Origin: Synergistaceae bacterium
Lineage (GTDB): Bacteria; Synergistota; Synergistia; Synergistales; Aminobacteriaceae
Direction of reading: 5' to 3'
Assembly (NCBI GenBank): GCA_031274425.1
Contig: JAISQE010000076.1
Coordinates: 1-37,165, forward strand
Length of the DNA: 37,165 nucleotides
Shown here: positions 21,161 to 29,429 of the stretch, piece after piece
Layout: every line of letters begins with the position of its first letter
Numbering within the stretch: position 1 is the first letter of the stretch
The notes under the pieces: model-generated
Database searches by the model: none
Seen by the model: the letters and a program-made list of their open reading frames with translations, nothing else
Told to the model about the DNA's origin: nothing
Position numbers and translations under genes: made by a program

Positions 21161-23797
21161 ATGCAAAATGGAAGCAAACATAAGATTATCCTCTCTGTGT
21201 TCGCCCTGCTTCTGATCTCCGCCGCTTGCCTCACATGCGCCCCAGCTTTTGCCGGTGAAACGATCATATACTCAGATGATGAGCCAGTACCATTAATTAC
21301 AGAGCCAACTAATAACGTTGCAAATTCCCTTTCCCCCAATAATGGGAGTGAAGGTAATAGCGTTACCGTAAGAAACACTACCGCTATTGGGGGTATGGCT
21401 TTGGGCGGCCTTAACCATAGCATTACCCCAGGTGCAATAAGCATGTCCGGCAACTCGCTGGATATTGAGAACAGCACCATTGGAAGCTGGTCTGTAGGCG
21501 GCATGAGCTATAATATGGGTTCAGTTGCTTCAGCCATAACTGTAAACGAGAATACTGTGCACATCAAATCCAGCATTTTACCCAGAGCTGCTTGGGGTGG
21601 AATTGGAGAATCCACCCAACCTGACAGTAGTGGCAATGTTACGTCTAATGGCAACACGTTGATCATAGAAGGTAGTACTCTCGGTTACGGTGCTTACGGC
21701 AGCAGCAGTTATGTTTCAGGCACTGGCGACGCTGAATCAAACAGCAATACTGTAAAAATTACTGACTCCGCACTCAGCGCACTCAATGACAATGTCCATC
21801 TTGACGGCGGCTTTGCCCGGTCTGTCAATGGCAACGCCACCGCCAACAACAACCAGGTTGAAATAACCGACGGCGCAATTACATGCGCGATAGTCTATGG
21901 CGGATATGCGAACGTTGCGGGCTCCGGCAATTCAATTGCAACTGGAAACACTGTGACTCTGGCCGGCACAACTACTCTGACCTTATCTAACCTCCTGTAC
22001 GGCGGAGGCACTAATCAGGCAAACGCCACAGGTAACGACTTGTTCACCGGCAACAGACTGGTTATCAAACCTGACGCGGACGGTATCGCGGTTACCGCGA
22101 CCGCCAATGGCGTTGCGAATTTCGAGTTCTACAAATTCCATATACCGGCGAGCCCTCCGGCTGTACTGCTCAATGTGACCGGAACGGTTTGTCTGGATAA
22201 CTCGAAGGACGGAAGCGGTGAAACCTCTGTAAAAAGCAGCAAAATCGAAATCGACGACAGCCTGCTGAACGCAAAAACGGCAGGGAACGGTTACAAAGTC
22301 ACCTTGATCTCGTCCACTAGCTTTGTTGGCAACCTTCCTCCAACGCCTGCCAACGGCGTGGATAGCAAAGGCAGAACCACGACGTGGAACCTTGCGCTGG
22401 AAGGAACAGATAAGCTGACCGCGACATTGAACGTAACGCTGAGCGACAACGGTACTCTCAAAACCGTAGCGGGCACGACAATCACAGCCGGCAGCGAAGC
22501 TGGAACTGATGCCCAGCATCCCAAAACCGCGAGCATCAGCGTGGCGAACTCCAAGGCGACTATTGTACCTGGCGATATCGTCGCCAACGACGCACTGGCG
22601 ACGGCCGAACTCTATTCCGATGAGGATTTTTCCGAGCCCGCGAGTTCCATCAACCTGACCGCCGGCTACATAACCCGTATCTACGTCAAAGTCACAGCGG
22701 ACGACGGTACGCCTGTTTTCTACGAGATCGCCGTTACCCGCGCCGCAAGCGGCGGCGGCGGCGAAACGCCTGAAACACCGGGAACGCCAGGAACGCCGGG
22801 AACGCCAGGAACGCCAGGAACGCCAGGAACGCCTGAAACGCCGGGAACGCCGGGCGACGATGAGACGCCTGAGACGCCTGAAACGCCCGAAGTGCCCGAG
22901 GTGCCTGAAGTACCCGAGGCGCCTGAGGTGCCGGACGACGATGATCCCGACGAAACGCCGCCCGCGACAGGACCGATTGTGGATGTGGAAATAGGAGCCC
23001 TCCCCGCTGACGGGACCGTCAACCATACGCCCATACCGATTGTATTGGACGATGGCGAGACCGTGATCAACCCGACTATCCCGGCGAGCGACCCAGGGAA
23101 AACGGCCCTCGCGGAAATCGGCGTAACCGCCGAAATCGTAGGCGGCGAGCTTGTCATCGCGGGGAAGGCGACAAGGGTCGGCGACTTCACGATCACCGTC
23201 ACCGGCACGGACAGTAATGGAAACCCGGTGACAAAAGAGTACGTCGTCAAGATCGAGCCTTACGACGTTCCCGAGGCAAGCGATGTGGTTACGGCAAACC
23301 CGAGCCAGAACGTGACGACCAGGCTCACAGGCAACGCGTTGTCCCCGGCCGTGACGATCACGCTGCAGACGAGCGTGTCCTTGACGGACGCCCAGAACGC
23401 GATGAGCTACAACGGAACCCGGTTTGCGGTGAGCGCGGTCGGAACCGGCGGCTTCAGAGTCACGGAGGGAAGGTTTATTTTTTCCTCCAGCAGCCGCGCC
23501 CTCTCCGTCAACCGCGGAGCCGCCGCAAACGGAACGCCTCTTGAGGTGACCGGCACGGCCTCCGGCACAGCACTCGCCGGCGTGACTCTCGAGAGCGTGA
23601 CCTACGTGGTCGGCATCAATCGCTACACGCAGAACGTGGGCATCAAGCTGGCCGAAACCAACGTAATCGACAACACAACCGCCTCAGAGCCCAAGAATGG
23701 CGGTAGCGGCAGCGGAGGCTGCGGCGCGGGCTTTGGAGCGACGGCGAGTCTCCTGGCGATTTGCGTGTTCGCGATAACTCGCAGAAAATCCGCATAA
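21161..23797 (+). CDS. Large secreted surface protein with Synergist-CTERM tail
   Basis: An 878-residue exported protein. The signal peptide (KHKIILSVFALLLISAACL) is probably cut after AFA at residue 31. Residues about 75-300 are a degenerate repeat rich in Asn, Gly, Ser and Thr with the pattern N-x-V/L-x-I-x-x-S-x-I...GG, suggesting a beta-helix. A beta-sandwich domain precedes a Pro/Thr linker (about residues 536-597) of GTP, ETP and EVP triplets encoded by a 9-bp tandem repeat. Two further beta domains follow. The tail GSGSGGCGAGFGATAS, a hydrophobic run and RRKSA is of Synergist-CTERM type. The 5' half is visibly more AT-rich than the 3' half. A role as adhesin or envelope protein is inferred. 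Confidence 0.85.
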   Translation: MQNGSKHKIILSVFALLLISAACLTCAPAFAGETIIYSDDEPVPLITEPTNNVANSLSPNNGSEGNSVTVRNTTAIGGMALGGLNHSITPGAISMSGNSLDIENSTIGSWSVGGMSYNMGSVASAITVNENTVHIKSSILPRAAWGGIGESTQPDSSGNVTSNGNTLIIEGSTLGYGAYGSSSYVSGTGDAESNSNTVKITDSALSALNDNVHLDGGFARSVNGNATANNNQVEITDGAITCAIVYGGYANVAGSGNSIATGNTVTLAGTTTLTLSNLLYGGGTNQANATGNDLFTGNRLVIKPDADGIAVTATANGVANFEFYKFHIPASPPAVLLNVTGTVCLDNSKDGSGETSVKSSKIEIDDSLLNAKTAGNGYKVTLISSTSFVGNLPPTPANGVDSKGRTTTWNLALEGTDKLTATLNVTLSDNGTLKTVAGTTITAGSEAGTDAQHPKTASISVANSKATIVPGDIVANDALATAELYSDEDFSEPASSINLTAGYITRIYVKVTADDGTPVFYEIAVTRAASGGGGETPETPGTPGTPGTPGTPGTPGTPETPGTPGDDETPETPETPEVPEVPEVPEAPEVPDDDDPDETPPATGPIVDVEIGALPADGTVNHTPIPIVLDDGETVINPTIPASDPGKTALAEIGVTAEIVGGELVIAGKATRVGDFTITVTGTDSNGNPVTKEYVVKIEPYDVPEASDVVTANPSQNVTTRLTGNALSPAVTITLQTSVSLTDAQNAMSYNGTRFAVSAVGTGGFRVTEGRFIFSSSSRALSVNRGAAANGTPLEVTGTASGTALAGVTLESVTYVVGINRYTQNVGIKLAETNVIDNTTASEPKNGGSGSGGCGAGFGATASLLAICVFAITRRKSA
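22781..22852 (+). repeat. 9-bp coding tandem repeat (Gly-Thr-Pro linker)
   Basis: The unit GGAACGCCA/G is repeated six times in a row, flanked by GAAACGCC variants and followed by GAGACGCCT and GAAGTGCCC types. It encodes GTP/ETP/EVP triplets. The period is a multiple of three, so copy-number change alters linker length without a frameshift. Confidence 0.85.
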
Positions 23798-23834
23798 AAG
23801 TTTGCGATAGCAAGCCAAGCCAATCATCCCGCAA

Positions 23835-23867
23835 GCAAGGGCCTCCCCTCAAAAGGGAGGCCCTTGC
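23835..23867 (+). terminator. Strong hairpin terminator of the 21161 gene
   Basis: Perfect 13-bp stem GCAAGGGCCTCCC (23835-23847)/GGGAGGCCCTTGC (23855-23867) with a 7-nt loop. The T-content after it is modest. Confidence 0.8.
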
Positions 23868-24187
23868 CGTTCGTTATTGAATTTGGCGTCAGCTTAGGGG
23901 TCCGTTCACGATTCTAGAATCCTACATTGACGTCGGACTAAGCCTTAGCTAATATCCTCTCAAAAAATGCGTCAAAGTAATGATACCAGTAGTGATAACG
24001 TATCGTGTAAGGATGGCCCAGGTTGCGGCTCGCAATGTCGAAAACTTTGCGACACAACAAAGGGTCGAAACGGAGCATGATTTGTAAATTCGTCCAATCC
24101 CGGCGCTGTCCTCATTCGATAATGCCGTCTATCGCGGGCAGGCTATAACTCCCCGTGTCGTCGATAATGCCGATGTTGCACGGCCTC
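23868..24187. other. Spacer with a decayed minus-strand reading frame
   Basis: About 320 bp. It contains a perfect 12-bp palindrome GATTCTAGAATC (23910-23921) and the minus-strand remnant described separately. No promoter or intact gene is supported. Confidence 0.4.
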
Positions 24188-24191
24188 TCAG
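23938..24191 (-). pseudogene. Possible gene remnant with an in-frame TGA
   Basis: On the minus strand a frame of about 84 codons ends at TAG (23938-23940) and is broken once by TGA about two thirds of the way upstream. The part before the stop reads ERPCNIGIIDDTGSYSLPA and on; the part after contains WTNLQIMLRFDPLLCRKVFD and YHYWYHYFDAFFERILAKA. The aromatic-rich, ordered composition looks like real protein rather than chance. The first part has no start codon. An ATG at 24078 could open a 46-residue ORF but has no clear ribosome-binding site. A decayed transposase or other gene is possible; the family was not recognised. Confidence 0.25.
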
Positions 24192-24982
24192 CTCAAATCC
24201 ACACGTTCGCTGACTCTGACGAGGTTCAGCGCACGACAGGAATCGTCGTCGATGTCGATGACGACGGCGTTGATTCTGGGGTCGGCGTCGCAGACCTCGA
24301 ATTTGGCGGGCAGCCCCGTCAGGTAGCGAGGGATGACGGTCTCGGTTTTGACGCCGATGATGCCCCCGTGCCCGCCGGTCATTCCCACGTCGGAAATGTA
24401 AGCGGTGCCGCCGGGCAACACCTGCTCGTCGGCCGTTTGCACGTGCGTGTGCGTTCCGGCCAGCGCCGAAACGCGTCCGTCTAGGTAGGCGGCCAACGCT
24501 TTTTTTTCCGAGGTCGCCTCGGCGTGAAAGTCCACCAACACCGGGACATTCGAAGCCATCTTCTCCAAATCCGCAAGAGCCCTGTCCGCCGCCCTAAAAG
24601 GGCAATCCAGCGGCGGCATGAATATACGGCCTTGAAGATTCAAAAGCCCTAATTTTTTCCCGTCTCGTTCGAGAACGGTATACCCCGCCCCCGGACAGCC
24701 CGGAGGGTAGTTTGCGGGGCGAATCACCCTCGTCTCCGACGCCAATATGGGATAAAAGATATTTTTGTCCCATATATGATTGCCCGACGTCATTCCATCC
24801 ACGCCCATCGCGAGCAATTCCTCCATGATCTTGCCCGTCATGCCCTTGCCGGCCGCGGCGTTCTCGCAATTGACGACCACAAAATCGAACCCTTCCCATC
24901 GTGCGTTCAGGGAAGAGAGGCTTTTGGCCAAAACACGGCGTCCGGGGCTGCCCACGACGTCCCCCACAAATAAAATTCGCAT
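24188..24982 (-). CDS. ymdB: YmdB-family metallophosphoesterase
   Basis: A 264-residue cytoplasmic metallophosphoesterase of the family that in Bacillus acts on 2',3'-cyclic nucleotides and affects biofilm formation. Motifs are complete: MRILFVGDVVGSPGR (Asp8), NCENAAAGKGMT, SGNHIWD, DFHAEATSEK and GTHTHVQTAD, which supply the di-metal ligands. ATG 24982 is chosen because the family starts directly with MRILFIGD and a GGAG site lies just upstream; a TTG 15 nt earlier is possible. It lies 35 nt downstream of rny, the usual rny-ymdB pairing, so both are likely on one mRNA. Confidence 0.93.
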   Translation of the reverse strand: MRILFVGDVVGSPGRRVLAKSLSSLNARWEGFDFVVVNCENAAAGKGMTGKIMEELLAMGVDGMTSGNHIWDKNIFYPILASETRVIRPANYPPGCPGAGYTVLERDGKKLGLLNLQGRIFMPPLDCPFRAADRALADLEKMASNVPVLVDFHAEATSEKKALAAYLDGRVSALAGTHTHVQTADEQVLPGGTAYISDVGMTGGHGGIIGVKTETVIPRYLTGLPAKFEVCDADPRINAVVIDIDDDSCRALNLVRVSERVDLS

Positions 24983-25017
24983 CTCGCTCCGCTCCAAAAG
25001 CCTCGCCGGACTGGGCG

Positions 25018-26553
25018 CTACTTCGCGTATTCCGTCGAACGCATTTCCCGAGAGACGGTGACTTTGATTTGTCCGGGGTACTTCATCTCTTCCTCGATTT
25101 TGCGGGCGATATCGTAGGCTAGTTTGTGAACCGTGCCGTCGTCGGTGTTGTTGGGCATGACCAGCACCCGCACCTCTCGGCCGGCCTGGATCGCGTAGGC
25201 CTTGCTGACCCCGGTGAAGGCTTGCGCCAGCTCCTCCAATTTTTCGAGACGTTTGATGTAGGCGTCCAGGCTCTCGCGCCTGGCCCCCGGCCGAGACGCG
25301 CTGATGGCGTCGGCGCAGGCGACGATGATATCGTAGATATTCTTCGCCTCGACGTTGTCGTGATGAGCGGCTATCGCGCTGATGATCTCCGAGCGCTCGC
25401 CGAAACGCTTGGCGAGGTCCGCGCCGATGGTGGCGTGCGGCCCTTCCACCTGATGATCCACCGCCTTGCCCAGGTCGTGCAGGAGGCCGGCCCGGCGCGC
25501 CATCTCCTCGTCGATGCCCAGCTCGGCCGCGATGATCCCCGAGATATGGGCCACTTCCAAGCTGTGAGAAAGCGCGTTTTGCCCGTAACTGAAACGAAAC
25601 TTGAGCTGCCCCAGAGTGCGGATCAGCTCGGCGTGCATGTTTTTTATCCCCGTTTCGAGCAGCGCGGCCTCGCCTGCCTCCATGATCTGTTCCTCCACGT
25701 CGCGGGTGGCTTTTTCTATCAATTCCTCGATGCGCGCCGGATGGATGCGTCCGTCCGTGATCAAGCGCTCCAGCGAGAGCCGCGCGATCTCCCGCCTTAC
25801 GGGGTCGAAGCTGCTCAATGTCACGGCCTCCGGGGTGTCGTCGACGATCAAATCGACCCCGGTCAGCGTCTCGAACGCGCGGATGTTGCGCCCCTCCCGG
25901 CCGATAATGCGCCCCTTCATGTCGTCCGTCGGCAGGGGAACGACGCTCACGGTGGCGTCCGAGGAGTGCTCCACGGCGCAGCGCTGGACGGCCGTGATGA
26001 TGATATCGCGGGCTTTGCGCTCGGCCTCGCGCTTGGCTTTTTCCTCCAGCTCCTTCAGCCGAATCCCGATGACGTACTGAGCTTCTTCCTCCGTCTTGCG
26101 CAGCAAGATCTCCTGGGCTTCCTCCCGCGTCATGCCCGCGATTTCCTCGAGCCTCGCCAACTGCTGCTTCAAAACGACCTCGATTTCGGCGGCCCGCTGA
26201 TCCAATTCTTCTTGCTTGTACCGCAGCTCCTCCTCTTTGTGCCCCACTTTGTCCAGCTTGCGGTCCAGGTTCTCTTCTTTCTGCTCGATCTTGCGCTCCG
26301 CCCTCTGCAGCTCGCCCCGGCGTTCTTTGATGTCTCTTTCCGCGTCTTGACGGATCTTGAATATCTCGTCTTTGGCCTCTGTGATGCGATCTCTCTTGAT
26401 GCGTTCGGCCGAATCCGTCGCCTCTTTCAACAGCGTGATCGTTTGATTCCTAACCCCGGCGATGCGGGAATTATCTATGGACTTGGAAATCAAAAAGCCG
26501 ATCGCGATACCTGCCGCTACAGCCAATAACAAATAAAATACAGAAAACTGCAT
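25018..26553 (-). CDS. rny: Ribonuclease Y
   Basis: A 511-residue membrane-anchored endoribonuclease that starts bulk mRNA decay. It has one N-terminal membrane helix (FYLLLAVAAGIAIGFLI), a long charged coiled coil (residues about 40-190), a KH RNA-binding domain with KGRIIGREGRNIRAFE, and an HD domain with RAGLLHDLGKAVDHQ. The length is standard. The ATG has AAGGAGTGA upstream, and a promoter and a perfect 8-bp hairpin lie in the short 5' leader. Together with ymdB it forms a conserved RNA-turnover pair. Confidence 0.96.
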   Translation of the reverse strand: MQFSVFYLLLAVAAGIAIGFLISKSIDNSRIAGVRNQTITLLKEATDSAERIKRDRITEAKDEIFKIRQDAERDIKERRGELQRAERKIEQKEENLDRKLDKVGHKEEELRYKQEELDQRAAEIEVVLKQQLARLEEIAGMTREEAQEILLRKTEEEAQYVIGIRLKELEEKAKREAERKARDIIITAVQRCAVEHSSDATVSVVPLPTDDMKGRIIGREGRNIRAFETLTGVDLIVDDTPEAVTLSSFDPVRREIARLSLERLITDGRIHPARIEELIEKATRDVEEQIMEAGEAALLETGIKNMHAELIRTLGQLKFRFSYGQNALSHSLEVAHISGIIAAELGIDEEMARRAGLLHDLGKAVDHQVEGPHATIGADLAKRFGERSEIISAIAAHHDNVEAKNIYDIIVACADAISASRPGARRESLDAYIKRLEKLEELAQAFTGVSKAYAIQAGREVRVLVMPNNTDDGTVHKLAYDIARKIEEEMKYPGQIKVTVSREMRSTEYAK

Positions 26554-26578
26554 ATCGATGTCTCACTCCTTCTCTTGT

Positions 26579-26600
26579 ACCTTCGTCGTGCAACGAAGGT
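26579..26600 (-). promoter_or_regulatory. Hairpin in the rny 5' leader
   Basis: ACCTTCGT and ACGAAGGT form a perfect 8-bp stem with a 6-nt loop, about 25 nt upstream of the rny start codon and downstream of its predicted promoter. It could affect mRNA stability or feedback control. Confidence 0.45.
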
Positions 26601-26627
26601 GTAGTATTTAAACGGTTGCCGATATTA

Positions 26628-26655
26628 TTAATATGAAAAAATATTTTTGGTTCAA
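26628..26655 (-). promoter_or_regulatory. Candidate promoter for rny-ymdB
   Basis: Read on the minus strand: TTGAAC (26655-26650), 16-bp spacer, TATTAA (26633-26628). The leader would be about 70 nt. Confidence 0.45.
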
Positions 26656-26760
26656 CCCCCAAATTTTACATTTATCAGCAGGTATTAACAACCCCTGCGC
26701 CGCATTTTGTCGGTCGTGCGCGAAATGTCGAGGAATTCCAAAAACGCGAGGTTCCCAAAA

Positions 26761-26800
26761 CGCGAAAGAGGGCCTCTCGTGGGAGAGGCCCTCTTTCGCG
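26761..26800 (-). terminator. Perfect 18-bp stem terminator after the 26832 surface-protein gene
   Basis: Left arm 26761-26778 and right arm 26783-26800 are exactly complementary over 18 bp with a GTGG loop. On the minus strand TTTTGGG follows. It separates the surface-protein gene from rny. Confidence 0.85.
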
Positions 26801-26831
26801 CGTCGCGATAGCGATAACTTCGTATTAAGTG

Positions 26832-29330
26832 TTACTTTGCTCGCTTGCCGCGTTTTCCGCGGGGCGAGGCCGCGAGGGATATTGCGGCGAGGCTTATCGC
26901 GGCGAAGCCGCCGATCCCCGCCGCGTCGCACCCACCGCCGCCGCTGGTGGTGGTTTCGTAGTTGTTCGAGGTCTCCTCCACTTTGACGACGATCGGCCGT
27001 TTGCTCAGCGTCGTCGTGTCGTCGAAGAACACGTTGTAGGTATAGTCGCCTGTCGTCTCGGGCGTCACGTAAATGACGATCGTCCGATTGACCCGATCGA
27101 CGTAGTAGGAGTTGGGAACGCCGCCCGCAAACGGGTCGACCACGGTGTTGTCGTTCAAGTGGTCGAGCTGGACCGTATTTCCATCTGGAAGAAGCATGTT
27201 TATGGTCTGCACGTTGATGTAATTGTTGATGTCCACGTCGTCGGAGAGGATGTAGACGATTTTCGTCGTCTCCCCCGGAGCCGGAGCGACGACTTGCTGG
27301 TCGTCGGACGTCACCAACACCGGCTTGTCCTCGTTGATGACCACCGGCTCCTCCGACGTGTCGACGTCCTCGTTTTTATGGGCTTCTATCGTCATTGAGG
27401 CCGACGTCATGTTGCTTCCCCTCCTCGGGGCGAGGGTGAGCACCGTTTTTCCCTCTTCCAGGGCTTCTCCCGAGATTTCGATCCAGCAGTTCCAGGTCGC
27501 GACGTTCATCATCGAGGTGATCGAGAGACCGTTCCACTTCCATACGTACTCGCTGTCGTCAAAAACCACCCCTTCGCCGGTGATCTCGAAATCCCTGGGG
27601 ATTATGTCCCTGTCGTACGTCGGGCTGGTGATTTCATTGATGTTCGCCGCGAACTTCTCGCCCACCGGGACGTTCAACGTCTCCTGAGCGAAGCTGCGTT
27701 CGTAGTACGCGTCGTCCACGAAGATCGTAAAGGGGACGCGGTTCGGCGAGATCGTGCCGCTCACGCCTCCAGACGGATCCATGCTCACATGCACGTAAAA
27801 CGTCTTCATGCCGGCGAAGTTCGGCGTGCCGCTTATGGCGATCCCTTTGTTGTCGCTGTTGGCCGTTATACTCAGCCCGTCAAAGCTCTCGCCGTTTTCG
27901 TCCACCTCCAGGATCACCGGAACGTCGGAGCCATCCGCGCCCCTAACGTGTATTTCCCTCAGGACGTCCTCTATCGGCGTCCCTTTCTGCCAGAAATCGG
28001 GATACCCGTCGCCGATGATGTCCGTGGTGTAACCAGGTCTGTACACGCTTCCCGTGGAGATGTTCACGTTGATGACCGCCGTGAGTTCCTCCCCGTCGTT
28101 CGTGGTCCATACGACGTTGTAGCTGCTCTGGCTGGACCCGCCGGCAACCGTCGGGACGCCGCTGAAGGACACTCGCGGAATTTGGCGTTCGGCGTCCGGC
28201 TCGATGAGAAGCCCTCCGGCCGTGGTTAAGGCTTGGACCTTTTCCCCGGTGTCGGGGTCGACGATCTGAAAGGCGCTGACGGTCAAATTCGGGGGGGTCG
28301 TCTCGAACTCGATAGAGGCGCTCGACGCCTCGTTATTGGTGAAGGTGACGGTGTCGAACTTCGGCCGTATGCTCCGCTCGGAACCCGTTACCCGAAGGTT
28401 GAACGTCACGATTTGCGTCTGGGTGTTTTTGGGGAACCCGGCGACGGCGGCAAAACCGTCGTTCACCACCGCGGCCCCCGTGCCGAGGACCGTAAGCGTC
28501 TCGTTCAGCGAATCCCCCACGCCCGAGGCCGGAGTCCTCAATACGATGTACGAGCTGTCCGCGTTGGGGGACACCGTCACGCCGTTCGGAAGGCTCCAGG
28601 TTCCGTTGCTGCCGGGCAGGTCGCCGGCATCGTCCCGCAGGGTCATTCCCCCCACCGCGAGCTGCACTTGCCTGCTGCTGTCGTCGATGATCATCCTCGC
28701 GACGCCGTTGTCCGAATATTCGTCTATAAAGGCGTAATTCGTCCCAGTGTACAGGACCACCGATTCCAGCGTCCTGGGAAGCACGACCACCGTGGGGGTG
28801 ATGTTCAAGGTCAGGGTGACCCCCGGTATGCGCCCGTCGTTGTCGGCCGTGGCGTCATCCAGATATTTCGGATAGAGGATCAGTTTCTCCACGCTGAACT
28901 TGCCGTAGCTGGAGGTGGTGTACCGGCCGAAATTCATGCTGTAGGTGAAGGAACCGTCGGCTTCGACCGTGGCGGGCGGAGTGCCGGCGGGCAGCGCCGT
29001 GTTCGACCAGGGTTCCGTCGTGGCGGGATCGACCCCAAAGCCGACTGTCCTGCCCGGCTCGAACCCCTCGCCACGCACGATCATGCCCACCTTCGGGCGC
29101 GACGTCGGGGCCGAACTCGCGAGGTAGTACATTTTTACGTTGGCCTCGTTGGTTCCTGTGGGGCTGACCAGGCCGCTGTTGTATTGGCCGCTGGCGGGAG
29201 TGCCCGAGAACACCAGCGAAGGGTCCGCCGAAGCCGGAGAGAGGGGCGTCGTCAATAGAAAAACGAGAAACAACATAACGGCCCGCGCCGCGAATTTCTT
29301 CATTTTCATGGCGAAATAGCTCATGTTCAT
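26832..29330 (-). CDS. Large secreted surface protein with Synergist-CTERM tail
   Basis: An 832-residue exported protein. ATG 29330 is chosen because AAGGAG (29348-29343) lies 12 nt upstream; the frame is open 16 codons further without support, and ATG 29324 is an alternative. The signal peptide (KKFAARAVMLFLVFLLTT) is probably cut after PASA at residue 35. The mature part is a chain of beta-sandwich domains; segments such as RVSFSGVPTVAGGSSQSSYNV and GIAISGTPNFAGMKTFYVHV recall cadherin-like or putative Ig folds common in surface proteins. No catalytic motif is visible. The tail TTSGGGGCDAAGIGGF, a hydrophobic run and basic end RGKRGKRAK is of Synergist-CTERM type. The next gene upstream encodes another exported protein. 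Confidence 0.87.
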   Translation of the reverse strand: MNMSYFAMKMKKFAARAVMLFLVFLLTTPLSPASADPSLVFSGTPASGQYNSGLVSPTGTNEANVKMYYLASSAPTSRPKVGMIVRGEGFEPGRTVGFGVDPATTEPWSNTALPAGTPPATVEADGSFTYSMNFGRYTTSSYGKFSVEKLILYPKYLDDATADNDGRIPGVTLTLNITPTVVVLPRTLESVVLYTGTNYAFIDEYSDNGVARMIIDDSSRQVQLAVGGMTLRDDAGDLPGSNGTWSLPNGVTVSPNADSSYIVLRTPASGVGDSLNETLTVLGTGAAVVNDGFAAVAGFPKNTQTQIVTFNLRVTGSERSIRPKFDTVTFTNNEASSASIEFETTPPNLTVSAFQIVDPDTGEKVQALTTAGGLLIEPDAERQIPRVSFSGVPTVAGGSSQSSYNVVWTTNDGEELTAVINVNISTGSVYRPGYTTDIIGDGYPDFWQKGTPIEDVLREIHVRGADGSDVPVILEVDENGESFDGLSITANSDNKGIAISGTPNFAGMKTFYVHVSMDPSGGVSGTISPNRVPFTIFVDDAYYERSFAQETLNVPVGEKFAANINEITSPTYDRDIIPRDFEITGEGVVFDDSEYVWKWNGLSITSMMNVATWNCWIEISGEALEEGKTVLTLAPRRGSNMTSASMTIEAHKNEDVDTSEEPVVINEDKPVLVTSDDQQVVAPAPGETTKIVYILSDDVDINNYINVQTINMLLPDGNTVQLDHLNDNTVVDPFAGGVPNSYYVDRVNRTIVIYVTPETTGDYTYNVFFDDTTTLSKRPIVVKVEETSNNYETTTSGGGGCDAAGIGGFAAISLAAISLAASPRGKRGKRAK

Positions 29331-29429
29331 GACAAAACAGCTCTCCTTTATTTTCGTATTTTGAGTTTTGTACGACAAAAAGTTTGTTTCTCACCGTCTT
29401 ACTTTAGCACAATTCTGAATAGGTAACAA

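Noticed and set aside
24078-24111. Selenocysteine reading of the in-frame TGA in the minus-strand remnant
   Set aside because: No start codon on the 5' part, no evident SECIS hairpin after the TGA and no selenoprotein family recognised. Decay is simpler.
26633-26986. 117-codon plus-strand ORF upstream of the surface-protein 3' end
   Set aside because: It lacks a ribosome-binding site, runs through a strong terminator hairpin and into antisense of the surface-protein gene.
28233-29258. Plus-strand ORF of 341 codons opposite the 26832 surface-protein gene
   Set aside because: The product is Arg/Gly/His-rich low-complexity sequence typical of shadows, and the minus frame has signal peptide, beta domains and Synergist-CTERM tail.
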